A stretch of DNA of 35,798 nucleotides from Rhizopus sp. PT2906 (taxonomy: Eukaryota > Mucoromycota > Mucoromycetes > Mucorales > Rhizopodaceae), in assembly GCA_025529335.1 (NCBI GenBank), contig JAMYHX010000450.1, positions 1 to 35,798 on the forward strand. The letters are read 5' to 3'. The notes below the pieces were generated by a model, which ran no database searches, was not told the DNA's origin, and worked only from the letters and a program-made list of their open reading frames with translations. Both the position numbers and the translations under genes were made by a program. Positions within the stretch are counted from its first letter, which is position 1, and every line of letters begins with the position of its first letter. This document shows, in pieces, positions 1 through 11,100 of this stretch.

Positions 1-88
1 CACATGAAACAAGCGACTATATTGGCTTTGCAGTAAAAGAGTAGGAAGGTCGGATATCAGCTAGTCATTACCTAAGTAAAGGCGATGA

Positions 89-675
89 TGTAGGAAAGTA
101 GCGGATCTGTATACTAGAAAGATTGACCGATTCATTCAAAAATCCAGTATATACCCAGTATTTATGTTTTATGTTAAAAACTATTATTTAGAGCATGAAC
201 GCGTCTTTAAGTGGGCCAGAGCCTACCAAATACAGACTTTCACCAATATGGAAACGAACAACTATATCGAGAGTTGGCACAACCAATTGATGACAAACTA
301 CTTACAAAGAAAGAGAAATAGAAGACTGGATTTCTTAATCTTTATCTTGGTTGATGATGTTCATACAGGTTTTATGCACAATACCGCAAGGATGGCCGCT
401 GATATCAGACGTATGGGCTCAAAGACTAGAGAGGCAAGAAAGAGAATGATTGCAGCAGAAGAGATCAATGAGTTGCCACTAGAGGGTATATTGATGAAGA
501 AGTCTGTTATATTGTCAAGTCTTTCACGACGGAAGTTGTATACGATATACTAACTGAACAAGAAATGATGACTGCATACAATTGTATAGACTTTTAACGA
601 AATAGGCATATGTATTTGGTTTATCGCTTCGATAAAAGCTGTGTGGTTTACAACCAAGGTAGATTGTCACCATAG
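89..675 (+). pseudogene. decayed Mutator-like (MULE) transposase C-terminal fragment
   Basis: An open frame runs from 89 to 553 with a first ATG at 164. It contains the motif TNNYIESWHNQL followed by a basic stretch (LQRKRNRRLDFLIFILVDDV), which I associate with the C-terminal part of MULE transposases in Mucoromycota. The frame ends at 553. A second frame at 565-675 continues with a degraded SWIM zinc-finger relic, YNCIDF, then a stop at 595-597, then RHMYLVYRF. The usual second CxC cysteine and the downstream CxH cysteine are missing. The N-terminal catalytic part is absent and stop codons precede 89. So this looks like a dead fragment with at least one frameshift and one stop. No terminal inverted repeats or target-site duplication could be seen. 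Family assignment is from remembered motifs. Confidence 0.7.
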
Positions 676-1594
676 TAATAAGAGAAATGCTACAGTGTAC
701 TTACATTACCTAGAAATTGACTATCTTGATAATTCATACTATGGGTGAGACAGCACTTATACAGAATACTGTAGAGAATGATCATATCAAAGCAGTTACT
801 GAAAGCTCTGTTGCGCTTCAATCAAAAGTACCATTTTAAGGTAGAAGTAGAACAGATGAGGTGCTGACAGGCATCACGAATGTATGCAGACAAGCTTTAG
901 AAAGTCGTATACATTTAACTTTTGAAAATAACAACAGACTGTTACAATTTATAATGAACTAAGACAGTTGTTGTCAGCAAATGAAGAGATGCAGCTTCTG
1001 TCAAATATAAATATGCAAACACAAAGATGAAGCATAAAATAAACAAAATTCTTATTTCTAAATCATACAAGTCAGCCACTCCAAATTTTAAAGTTCAGAA
1101 AAGGGGGACAAAATAAGTAAATCATGGCTTTGGGCACACGTCATTTGTGACTATTTATTAGATACACCGCTTCAACATAAATGTAGGCGCAGGAAACAAA
1201 GAAAAAAGGACTCAAATGAATAAAAGAGAGTGGAGCAAACTAAAGGAGAAGATGCAATAATTTATAATAAGGAGGAAGAAAAAAAAAAGAGTCTTATAAA
1301 GCAGTCGTATCAAAATAGAGTAAACGTATTATGAGGGAGAGGGGGTGGTATGATACTTTTTGTGTACTACATTATATGAATAATTCAACTCGTGCGCTGA
1401 CTATTATTTTTGTTCTTTATGTGGATGTGTGGGTGCTGATGTACGTATATTCGCCCCCCTTTTCTTTTCTTGCTATATACACATATATATTCTTTTTTAT
1501 TTCTTATTTCTTTTTTTTTTTCAACAAAAATAAAAGGGAGAAAGGAGAACAGCAATAACTTATCTTTCTTTTCACATTATTATTATTATTAAAA
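676..1594. other. intergenic: transposon flank and PKA upstream region
   Basis: No convincing gene. The left part may be further eroded transposon sequence, since the stretch rich in glutamine and glutamate codons around 780-1000 is broken by stops in all frames. The right part carries pyrimidine-rich tracts (1456-1520) and ATT repeats just before the kinase ATG. An ATG-initiated low-complexity frame at 1331-1558 (Phe/Tyr-rich) ends 37 bases before the kinase start. It is probably leader sequence, not a gene. Confidence 0.5.
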
Positions 1595-3086
1595 ATGGAC
1601 AAAGCATATAAAGAAGAGACAACAACATATAATAATAATAATAATAATAGTAATAATAATAATAAACCACCAGTCTATCTCAGTCAACCTCGACCACAAC
1701 TGAAAAGGTCTATAGTAGATAGTGCATTTCCACCTAATCACCCTCTAGCTGGTTTACCAACTCCTTATCAACAACAACAACAAGCTCGTTTACAATATTA
1801 TCATAATCGACCACCTGTTTATGTTGAAAAACCGAGCTTTGGATTAAGAGACTTTGAGATACAAGAAACATTGGGTAAGCAAAAGAAGAAAGAGAGAGAG
1901 AAAATGTATATACATTATTTAATACAACATATAATAGGCACTGGTACATTCGGAAGAGTATTCCTGACCAAATTTAAACCTTCAAATAAGTATTATGCAA
2001 TGAAAGTATTAAAGAAATCAGAGGTGGTTAGATTGAAGCAGGTTGAACACTTACTGTCGGAAAAAAAGATCCTTTCGTCCATACGATTTCCATTTATAGT
2101 TGACTTGTATGTTTATATCTGGTCTTTTTAGACTATAGACTCATTGTTTTATATTTAGATTTTGTACTTTTCAAGACGATTCAAATCTATACATGCTACT
2201 CGAATATGTCGTAGGCGGCGAATTGTTCACTCATTTAAGAAGAGCAGGCAGATTCACCAATGACATGACAAGATTCTATGCTTCAGAAATCGTATTGGCT
2301 ATCGAATATTTACACTCAAAGGACATCATCTATCGTGATTTGAAGCCTGAAAATTTATTAATTGATCATCAAGGTCATATTAAAATTACCGATTTCGGAT
2401 TTGCGAAAAAAGTAGTAGATCGAACTTGGACATTATGTGGCACTCCGGAATATTTGGCCCCTGAAATCATTCAAAGCAAAGGACATGGTAAAGCAGTTGA
2501 TTGGTGGGCTCTTGGTATCCTTATATTTGAAATGCTGGCAGGGTAAGAAAGAAGTGTGCAAGAGGAGAAAGGAAAGAGAGGGAAATACTGACAGTTCTTT
2601 TAGATATCCGCCTTTCTTTGATGATAATTCATTTGGTATTTATGAAAAGATCTTGATGGGAAAAGTTCAATTCTCTTCGCACTTTGATCCACTCGCTAGA
2701 GATTTACTGAAACGATTACTGGTGAGTGATCGGACAAAGCGGTTAGGAAATCTCAAGGTATGTTTTCTCCTTCAAAGAAAAATAAAAAGAAAGACTCATA
2801 TATTATAATAGGGAGGATCGGAGGACGTGAAAAGACACAAGTGGTTCAGAGGTGTAGATTGGATAGGACTATTAGAGAAAAATGTGCGGGTAAGTGATCT
2901 TTATTTTCTTATTTTCTTTTTCTGAGCTCATTATTTCGTATATACATATACATATAGGCACCCATTATTCCACATTATCCTCATCCCGGCGATACAAGCA
3001 ATTTCGAAAAATACCCCGAGACATTTGATGGTGTTTCTGATACAGGCGATGATCCTTATAAAGATCTGTTTGCTGATTTCTCATAA
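1595..3086 (+). CDS. cAMP-dependent protein kinase catalytic subunit (six exons)
   Basis: AGC-family Ser/Thr kinase that phosphorylates basic-directed sites when cAMP releases its regulatory subunit. Exons: 1595-1874, 1938-2106, 2159-2542, 2604-2757, 2812-2889, 2958-3086, giving 397 residues. The N-terminal 85 residues are Asn/Gln-rich low complexity and poorly conserved. The kinase core has the glycine loop GTGTFG (about 94-99), the AMK lysine, YRDLKPEN (Asp about 210), DFG (Asp about 228), activation-loop RTWTLCGTPEYLAPE (Thr about 241) and a C-terminal FADF, the hydrophobic motif PKA uses in place of an HM phosphosite. All key residues are present, so it should be active. Intron 2 uses donor GTATGT at 2107, restoring VDLFCTFQDDSNLY. 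It is tail to tail with the gene at 3413. Fungi often have several paralogues, so no gene symbol is given. Confidence 0.95.
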
Positions 3087-3412
3087 AAAGTATATACATA
3101 CATTGATTCCCCCCTTTCCTTTTCCCCCACTTTTTTTTTTCTAGTTATCTCTTATTACACTATTCATTATTTCAATGTACATGATACCAACAATAAAAAA
3201 TGATCAATTAGTAAAAGAAAAAAAATTGTCATGGGAACAAGTAACCTAGAGTACTTGTGTGGGGATCAGTTTAGTACATGTACAACATGAACCATGAGGT
3301 CGTCATGCTGTCAAATATATGAGTAATTTATATGGGAACCCTTTATTATTATTATTGATCAACAACAAACATAAGAGGAAAAAAAAAGGCCTCCCTTGAT
3401 TTATGTACAAAA

Positions 3413-3901
3413 TTATCGTTTGAACAATCGTTTAAAGAATTTTGTCGACTTGGCTATTGTTTTTGGTTTGTAAAACATGCTCATTAAGCCCGACTTTAGT
3501 GAACTAGGAGACAGGCTGGATTCTTTTTTCTTTACACTATTTGGTTGGGATGGCATATTGGTTGTACATGATGTCGTATTTTGCTTAATCTGGACGATAG
3601 TCTCGTTCAGCACTTCCTCTTGCGCCCTTTCCTCGGCTTGTTCTTTGTTATCATCAGCTTCTTCTTCATCTTCGCCACTTTCTTCTTCCAAATCCGGCAA
3701 AGAGACATCATCCCAGGCTGTTGTCTTGACGGCTACGATGAGCGCATCTGTTAATAAGCTTGGTGTTTCTTTAGATAGTGTCACTGTGTTGTAAAAGTCT
3801 TGTAGTATCCAATCTGTAGCCTCAGGAATCTTTGTTGTCGGACTTGCTGATAGTTTGGAAATGTTGGTTGCAGAAGGAAATGTTATTGGCTCAGCAAGCA
3901 T
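3413..3901 (-). CDS. hypothetical acidic protein
   Basis: Single-exon frame of 162 codons starting at the first in-frame ATG, 3901 (the frame is open upstream but without ATG). I do not recognise a family. The N-terminal half carries a possible helix (WILQDFYNTVTLSKETPSLL and a following AVKTTAWDDVSLPDL). A Glu/Asp-rich stretch follows in the middle, then a Ser-rich segment, and the last 20 residues are strongly basic and aromatic (KFFKRLFKR). Acidic middle and basic tail suggest a nucleic-acid or membrane-associated protein, but this is guesswork. It lies convergent to the PKA gene, with 326 bp between stops. The opposite strand is also open at 3477-3794 but only as a serine-rich shadow. Confidence 0.55.
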   Translation of the reverse strand: MLAEPITFPSATNISKLSASPTTKIPEATDWILQDFYNTVTLSKETPSLLTDALIVAVKTTAWDDVSLPDLEEESGEDEEEADDNKEQAEERAQEEVLNETIVQIKQNTTSCTTNMPSQPNSVKKKESSLSPSSLKSGLMSMFYKPKTIAKSTKFFKRLFKR

Positions 3902-3998
3902 GGTTATTTGTCTGTGCGCGCGCAATTGTAAAGGAGAAAGAAAGGATTAAGAAAAAAAAAAGAAGCCAAATTATAAATACTTTTTTTTAACTCAGTGA

Positions 3999-4076
3999 GA
4001 CGCGTGCGTGTATGTGCGTGCTTGTGTATGTTTGTATATGTGATTTTATGTGTGTGTGTGTGTGTTTGCGTGCATG
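3999..4076. repeat. GT-rich microsatellite tract
   Basis: Alternating G/T tract with an uninterrupted TG run at about 4049-4065, located about 100-175 bp upstream of the acidic-protein start. Confidence 0.8.
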
Positions 4077-4327
4077 GACTGTGCTTCTATCTATTTGTCG
4101 ATAAGAGTCAAGGTATTTTAAATAATTTGTCTTTGATTTAAAAGCGAGCTTATGGGCTTTTTGTTTTGTTTTTATTGTATAACTTTGTCGTAAGTTTATA
4201 ATTTCAATTTTTACAGCCTCTTGTCTTTTTAATCCATTGTAACTATTAAAGATATACTTTTAAAGAGAGAGAAGGAGAGAGAAAGAAAGCGTGTCCTTAT
4301 ATCCAATAGTAATCTATCTAGATGCTC

Positions 4328-4357
4328 CCTTAGACAGTTCACATAGACTGTCTGAGG
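4328..4357. repeat. 11-bp inverted repeat (hairpin)
   Basis: The left arm at 4328-4338 (CCTTAGACAGT) pairs with the right arm at 4347-4357 (ACTGTCTGAGG) across an 8-nt loop, with a single T-G wobble. It is in intergenic DNA with no coding explanation. Confidence 0.6.
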
Positions 4358-4721
4358 ATCATTATGTAATTATTTCTTTATTGTAACAAAAGATATATAA
4401 ATCAGGTTAAGGGACCTACTGTCAATATTTGGTTAGTTCTTCATCTTTCAATTACATATTTTGTATACAATATTTGGTATTTTCCCATCCTTTTGCTTTC
4501 ACACGTCAACTAATGAAATTAAAACATAAGGAGTTTATTTGATCAACATAATAACACCTTCTGTACTTATAAAGGGTTAATCAACGATGATTGCCCTAAT
4601 ATCTCCTTTAAAAAAAGGGGGAGTTTTATAAACTCTATACTTGTACACTTTACAGAATAAAGAGAATAAAAAAGGTGTATACGCTTTATTTTTAAAATAT
4701 TTACATCTAAATGGCTTTTAT

Positions 4722-7700
4722 TTATTTCTTCACACGACCAGTAAAGGTGATTTTCTGACCATGTCTACCTCTCTTCTTGATCACCTTGGTTAATGGCATA
4801 TAAGCATAGGGATCCATCTGTCCTTTACGTTTGACGTCACCGCCAGCTTTCTATTGTTTTGCAAAAAGAAATGAAAACAGGTTCAAGACGTACAATATAA
4901 AGAACCTTACCTTTGATCTAAATTCTTTACCAATCTTTTCATATTTCTGGGAAGGCTTCTTCTTTTTGGAAGCACCTGATTCTTCATCATCATCCAGCTC
5001 CATAGCATCTTCTTGAGCATCCTTGCCCTTCTTAAACTTGATTCTGTTTCGTTTGTCACGAACAAAACCATCAGGATTGGTGACATGCTGCATGTAATAA
5101 TCTTCTGTGTCTTCATCATTGTTGCTCGTATTTTGTGCATTTGCAGTAGGTTCGCTGATGATAAGACGTCCATCTTCATTTTCATTAAATTCACTGGCTA
5201 TATTCTTCTTCTTTCGCTGCACTGGCTTGGAAGAAGAGATGTGTCCTAGAGCAGAGCGATCGAGGAAATCAAGAGGACTATCTTCATCTTCACGAATAAA
5301 GGCTTGCTGTTGCAGTTGCTTATTCTTCTTTTTCTTCTGCTGCTTTAATGTTTCTACAGCTGCTTTGACTTTTTGAATCGTCTCATCGTCTGAATCATCA
5401 TCAATTTCACTATCAGATCCATAAAGTACTTCTTCATATGCATCTTGGAAGGCGCTTGTCTTGGCAGTTGCACGAGCAGACACTTCGTCCTCTTCCTCAT
5501 CACTATCTGCTTGACCATGAGCAGCACTCTTCTTTCTCTTGGCTCTCAATCGTCGTTTCTGAATGTTGTTGATCATCTTTCGGTCATCCTCAGGCATCAG
5601 CTGAGATACAGTCTCGAATCCAAACTTTCTGATCAGTCGTTCAAACAGATGGCGCACCTTGACCTTGAAATGGGCCTTGTGCTGGTGCAAGCATTTGAGC
5701 AGTGAGTGGATGATACTGTTGAGCTGAGGTTGTATCAGTCCAGGCTCGAGTACCACAATGCAGACCTTGACATAGCCGATTGCACCCTTGACAATCTCAC
5801 GGTTGTTGGAAGCAACGAGCACATTAACCGTCTGAAGCAGTTCGTATGTCAATTCGGCGGGTATATCATCTCTAAATTCGAAAAAGACACGAGAGAGAGC
5901 ACCAATGGTGGCACTGATCATGTGAGCAGTTGTACCAGCTAAACCGGCAGTTAACATGGTAAAATACTCCTGGATGGTGGCTTGTGTATCAGGTACAGAT
6001 TCATCAAAGCCTTCCAGTCGACTCGATTTGATAATACCTCCTTCCTTCATTTTCTGACCCATGCTGACCAAGAGATCAAAGGCAAATGTACGTGTCTTTT
6101 CGTTGTTATCCTTGGATGCAAGGACAACTTCGGAAAGAATGGCAGGAATGAAGTGATAGTCTGTGTTGGGTAAAACGGAAACAACGCCACTCAAGGCTTT
6201 GATACGATCCTTCTTGGCAGAGATTGTGCATGTGGCAGTGGCGTCCAATAGGTGTTGCTGAAGCTCTTCCAGATGATGAGCAATCACTTGTTGGCCGTTA
6301 GCATGGTTCATCAAATGCTTGAGGATCTTGTAGCCTTTCTTTTGAAGCGTAGGCTCATCTTCCTTGTTCAAAAGAGATTGAATGGTTCCGTTGTATAGCA
6401 ATTCGCATGACTCTGCATCCAAGAAAGGAATCATGATGATAGAGAGATCCAACATAGTATGTGACATGGGAGGTGCAGCAGAAGGATCATTGCTGGTAGG
6501 TGCAGACTCGTTAGATTCTAGCGCTTGGGAAAGCATGGCAAGTACTTTCTTGAAGGTACTGTTGATATCATTAGGACTAGTGATAGTAAGATAAGCCTTG
6601 ATCACATCTGACATAAATCCACGGAACATGGTGCCGATCTGACTAAAGACGTTGAAGAAGACGGCCAAATAGTTAACAGCAAACTTGCCCATAAACTCCA
6701 AATTGCGAGCGGCCTCAGCTTTTGTAAGTCCATAGGCACGAACAAGGTGAGCATCGTCAGCTGATGACTTTAAGAGTGCTTGATTCTTTTCGACCAAGAA
6801 CTGAAGAGCTTGTGCGATCGTAGGACGCAACTCTGGCTGGCTGTAAAGCAATGTACTGAATCGTTCAGCTACAGAGTCATTGAATGCGCGGGTAAGATCT
6901 GTAGGAAGATCACAAAAACCAGGTGCCAAGCTCCAGATTTGATGAACCAAGGTTTCGTATACCTTGGCTTGCATTTCCAATTCACGGGCTGCTGCAGCTT
7001 CTCCCTTTTGAGCTAAGCGATCACCTAAGGGGATCAACACATTGACAAAATAGCTCAAGGTAGTATTGGTGGTGTATGTCTTTAAGAGGGGAAGCAAGAA
7101 TGCACGTCCAACACCGGTCGAGCCGGGATTTTCGAGATTGAGAGGAAGAATCTTCAAGAAGAACTCAGGTCCCATGGTTGAAATGGCGGCACCAAGTGTT
7201 TTGTCGAGCTGTTCCTTGTATGATTCTACGGGGGTCAAACGAAGTTCACCAAGTAAGCTGACAATGCCATTCATCAAAGGTGCAGCATAATGATTCAACT
7301 TGTTGAACATGGCTTGTTGAACGGTCATGACATGAACCCAAGCAGATTGGTAGTGAATGCCTAATCCTTGTTCAAGCAGCTGAATCATTTCGATCAAACC
7401 ATTATGTTCCCCGGCACTAGCTTCTTCAATAAGAGGATCATTGATACAGTATTCGACTAGAGTACTCAAACAGTTTGCAATTTGACGATGGCATCTTGTA
7501 TCTTGTTGGAAATCGTTAAAGATCAAGCGAAATACGGTATGAATATCTTTTGCACACTGATTAGGGTTCATCTTTGCATAAACAGGAAATGCTTTTCCAA
7601 CGATCAATAACCAAGCAGGCAAAAGTCGTTCATCCACAGCAGCTGGTTTCAATTCACAAATGGCCTACAAGATCTTAATACGTTTCATATGGAAATAAGC

Positions 7701-8752
7701 CTTTACTTACACCTAGCAAACCAACAAATTTGTCATTATCCATATCTGTTTCTTGTGCATCAAATAAAGCTTCGAATACATCAAAGGCGGCCTTTGTCAG
7801 GAAAACGTTGTTGAATTTGGGAAGTTGCAAGAGTGATTGACATAAAGCAGAGAATTTCTACATATATCTTGTTAATTCATTACTTGATCTCTTATATTCA
7901 CTCTAACTTACATGAGGTGGCCAATAAGGTACAATAGTTTGTAATAAGGCAAGCATTTGCTGAGCAGCATGTTGATCTGATTTTGTTGCTTCATGTAATA
8001 CCCGAAGAATAAAGTCTGCAGTCATATCAGCAGCTGGATGAATGGCAGTAGGTGGTGGTGGTCTAGACAAAATGTTACGAACAGCATCCTGTGCTCTCTT
8101 TCGTGCTTTTGGAGAGGCGTTGGCGCTCAAGATCAAAATTTGTTGATAAGCCTTCTTGACTAAAGGTGTTGACCAGTTGGGTCCATCTTGGGCGGCCAAG
8201 AGTTCTTGAAGACAGCCAATGACTGAACGTACAACGGGTTGTTCCTCTTTATGTTCTTCGTAAATCTTTTCAAGGACAGAAAGAACATCGCTAAACTTTG
8301 AGCGGAGTACAGAGTGTGGAAGGCTGTTGATTTGTTAATAATGGCTTTATAGTAATCAAATCTCGAGACTTACTATGGAAACACTTCATCCAATAGATAA
8401 ACAAGAGCTCCAACTAATTCTGCTGAACCTTGTGAAGACTGCAAAGTAGTCATCTATATATAATAGTGTTAGGTACTTTTAAAATCCATTGTATTATGTT
8501 TACCATAGCACCGAAATAAGCTGTTGGTGTCAATTGTTCATTTTGCTCTTGAATAGTCTATAAGTATGTTAGTTTGATCTATAAAAGGGAAAGAGGAGAT
8601 CATTACTTCTTCAATAGCGATCAAGGTTTGAGCATACTAATGGACATGATTAGTCTAAACTGTGTTCATATAAAATAGCTAATGTATACCAGTTTCTGAT
8701 TATCTAGCTTTGAATTGACTTGCTTTCGGATCCTTTCTAACTTTGCCTCCAT
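4722..8752 (-). CDS. RRP12: RRP12-like ribosome biogenesis/export protein (eight exons)
   Basis: HEAT-repeat protein that, in yeast, accompanies pre-40S and pre-60S particles and aids their nuclear export. Exons in gene order: 8690-8752, 8607-8636, 8504-8557, 8374-8453, 7912-8323, 7711-7857, 4911-7664, 4722-4850, giving 1222 residues, close to the family length. The N-terminus reads MEAKLERIRKQVNSKLDNQK. The small exons rebuild TPTAYFGAMMTTLQ, and the C-terminal exon rebuilds KAGGDVKRKGQMDPYAYMPL, both typical of RRP12. The large exon carries the helical repeats (NUC173 region), then an acidic/basic disordered tail with nuclear-localisation-like Lys/Arg clusters (near codons for RRLRAKRKKSAAHG). 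All junctions keep frame and use GT-AG. It is head to head with the zinc-finger gene at 9376. Confidence 0.93.
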
Positions 8753-9375
8753 TGTTGTAAAGAATCAAGTAAGGAATTACAAAAAGAAAATTTTCATGCT
8801 TTTGCTGACTGGTTGTGACTGCTCAGAATCAAAAGCCTTTTTTGGAACAAAAATAAAGTCATCCAATGAAAAAAAAAAAAAAGCCCAGGCACCACTTTTC
8901 GTGCTATTAAACTCAAGAGATGGAGTAGATTTTATTGTCGTATGGTGTATATGCTTTTTAGCTTAAAGATCAATTGAGTAAATTATTGTAGTTATCTATA
9001 GTTCATCACTTTGAGTATTAAAAGAGGATAAAGTATCTGTATGTTTTCTGTAGAAAGAGATTCATTGAATAATTGGTGGTTGATTTTTGCATTATCCTCT
9101 CTTTTTCTGTATGAAAAATAAACCCAAATCATGTTTCAGATATTGCAATGAAACCTCATAAAAACTATATGCATTCAAGCAAGATATGTTATTGATTAAA
9201 CTAGCGTTGAGACCTACTTAAAACATAAAGTTTATTATAAAGGAGAGAATGCGTTGTGTAAACATCATTGAGGGGAATGCATAAATAGAAAGTGTTTGTA
9301 GTGTCGCAATTTTAAATGGGCGAACCTTGGGTTTTTTTTTTTTTTTTTTTTTTTCTTTCTAGCATTTGTTTAATT
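8753..9375. promoter_or_regulatory. divergent promoter region, RRP12 / zinc-finger gene
   Basis: A 623-bp region separates two divergent start codons. No coding potential was recognised. The notable element is a pure T run of about 23 bases at 9332-9354, ending 21 bases before the zinc-finger ATG. No known ribosome-biogenesis motif was identified with confidence. Confidence 0.55.
9332..9354. repeat. poly(T) tract, about 23 nt
   Basis: Homopolymer immediately upstream of the zinc-finger ATG; probably a nucleosome-excluding promoter tract or leader sequence. Confidence 0.85.
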
Positions 9376-10135
9376 ATGGAACAGACGGCATCTAATGATG
9401 AGAAACAACAACCAGAGTTATTGACATGTCGATGGAGAGATTGTAACAAGACATTTCCTGATCATCCAACATTGGCTTCACACCTTTCAGAAGATCATGT
9501 CGGTTGGAAAAAGGGTGGTTATTTTTGTGAATGGAGCAACTGTGCGAGAAGAGGAGCAAGATGTCACAATAGGTTTGCATTGATGATGCATTTACGTATA
9601 CACACTGGTGAGAAACCATTTGAATGCAACTATCCAGACTGTGGACAGACGTAGGCTCTTTTTTATATATCATTTATTCGGATATTAATACATATGTAGT
9701 TTTGGACGTATGGACGCCTTGGCAAGACATAAAAAATCTGATCATGGTGAAGAAAGTACAGGATCACCGTTAAGGATAAGCGTGAAACGAAGTAATAAAC
9801 GATCATTATCTGAACCAAAGTCAAAGAGACCAAGACTTAAAATTGGCTCCATGTCTTCCGACAATGACGACAGTGAGGATATGGATAACGATGATATGAC
9901 AGAACCTATTGATCTAGCAGCTGTGGAAAGTAAAATCAGTAATAAGCTATTGTTAGACACTACTTCAGATTATAGTCAGTATCGATTGGCAAAAGTACAG
10001 CTGAACTATTTATTAAGAGAGAATGAAATGCTACAAGATGAATATAATACAACCAGAAAGAAATTAAAGAGACTAAGGACGGAAAGAAGAGTATTATTAG
10101 AGGCTGCAATGACATACGATCCACAGGATGATTAG
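9376..10135 (+). CDS. C2H2 zinc-finger protein, possibly Iec1-like INO80 subunit
   Basis: Two exons, 9376-9650 and 9700-10135, give 236 residues. The intron donor is GTAGGC, unusual but needed to rebuild the finger CGQTFGRMDALARHKKSDH. There are three tandem C2H2 fingers of the GLI/YY1 style: CRWRDC...HLSEDH, CEWSNC...HLRIH with linker HTGEKPFEC, and CNYPDC...HKKSDH. Then come a basic NLS-like stretch (KRSNKRSLSEPKSKRPRLK), an acidic segment, and a C-terminal coiled coil (LNYLLRENEMLQDEY and following leucines). This layout resembles the fission-yeast INO80 subunit Iec1 (a YY1-like factor), but that is an inference from architecture. It could equally be another DNA-binding regulator. It is tail to tail with the next gene, 27 bp between stops. 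Confidence 0.85.
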
Positions 10136-10162
10136 AGAAAAAAGAAATTGCAATAAACCACT

Positions 10163-10473
10163 TTACGTAATTCTAACATCTTTTTGGTATTCTTGGTATG
10201 AAGGTGGTGGAGGCTGCAATTGAAAATCGCTATTACTATTAGGATAATGTATACGAGGGCGTTGTTCATTATGCGATACGACAACTACTTCAGGCGTAGT
10301 GTTATCTGCTTCTACTACGGAATAGTTTAACATATACTCGATTATATATCATCCATATGCTTCTTACCTGTGTGTCTATCGGCTTTTTTTCCTTTTTTGA
10401 ATGCCAAGATGATAGCTATCACCAGCATAAGCGCGCATACTCCCCATAGAAAGTTATATCCCGGTGAAGACAT
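10163..10473 (-). CDS. small single-pass membrane protein with C-terminal PPxY motif
   Basis: Two exons, 10368-10473 and 10163-10314, give 85 residues. The start is the ATG at 10473 (MSSPGYNFLWGV). A hydrophobic segment (LWGVCALMLVIAIILAF, about residues 8-24) precedes a basic stretch KKGKKADRH, which suggests the C-terminus is cytosolic. The second exon encodes a tail ending in PPPPSYQEYQKDVRIT. PPxY motifs bind WW domains, notably Nedd4/Rsp5 ubiquitin ligases. Small membrane proteins with PY motifs can act as Rsp5 adaptors, so an adaptor role is a plausible inference. Donor GTAAGA and acceptor CCGTAG keep the frame. No named homologue is recognised. Confidence 0.75.
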
Positions 10474-10705
10474 GTCTAAAATTTTGTATATGAAAAAGAA
10501 AGAAAAGAAAAAAGAATGGATGACCAAAGGGATTCATATGCGGCATTTATTTTTGAAACCCTTTTTTCTATTTGATTAGCGCACATCAAGTGACAATTTT
10601 GTGTCTATGATCTATTTAAATCAGCAGACGAAACGCAAAGGTCTACAGCTTTTACATTGTCTTTGCATATGCAAGATCATCATAATCAGGTTATCCAAAA
10701 AGTTG

Positions 10706-11025
10706 TTATAGTAAAAGTTTATAGAAAGACGAAAAGTCGCCAAAGTACAAACTCATCTTGTATATCAAATTGCATTCAACTGATCTTGTTGACTCAGGGT
10801 AGTCCATAATTAAATGGATGTTTATAGCAGAGTGCTTAGAGGGAGTGTCATAAAGTGATGAATTGCCCTGGACGAGGATATCACCAAGAGCTTGCATGAG
10901 TCTCCATACGTTCTGGAGAGATAATGCATCAATACATACATTTCCGTCTAATGGAGGAGCTATGAATAATGAATTTGAAAGCGACAGAAACAGCGGATAT
11001 GGATAGGCGGGAAAAATTAAATGTG
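10706..11025 (-). CDS. partial gene model: terminal exon, weakly Rogdi/Rav2-like
   Basis: An exon-like open frame preceded by a good acceptor (GCTCAG) at 11026-11027, ending in a stop at 10706. It reads HLIFPAYPYPLFLSLS, then SLFIAPPLDGNVCIDALSLQ and a helix NVWRLMQALGDIL. The pattern of a proline-led loop, an APPL..NV strand and a leucine-rich continuation recalls the C-terminal half of the Rogdi/Rav2 family (partner of the RAVE V-ATPase assembly complex in yeast). The match is by memory only. No ATG-bearing first exon was found. It may be joined in phase to the exon at 11168-11350 (codon phase 1 on both sides, 142-nt intron), or it may be a truncated gene. Confidence 0.35.
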
Positions 11026-11100
11026 CTGAGCATCACGGTGAGGAAACGACGGAATCATGATAACGATATGAGAAATGGACAAGGAGGAGCATCTCATGTG

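Larger units (their letters stand above)
3902..4721. other. intergenic: upstream of the acidic-protein gene, downstream of RRP12
   Basis: No gene seen. It holds an ACGCGT hexamer at 4000-4005, a G/T-rich tract 3999-4076 containing a TG dinucleotide run, a GA-rich stretch near 4263-4290, and a strong inverted repeat at 4328-4357. Both flanking genes are on the minus strand, so this is one gene's promoter and the other's 3' flank. Confidence 0.5.

Noticed and set aside
1331..1558. 75-codon frame before the PKA gene
   Set aside because: Low-complexity Phe/Tyr-rich translation of a pyrimidine tract; no domain; likely leader or promoter.
5013..7290. Many plus-strand open frames opposite RRP12
   Set aside because: They are antisense shadows of the long RRP12 exon, with serine/leucine-rich biased translations.
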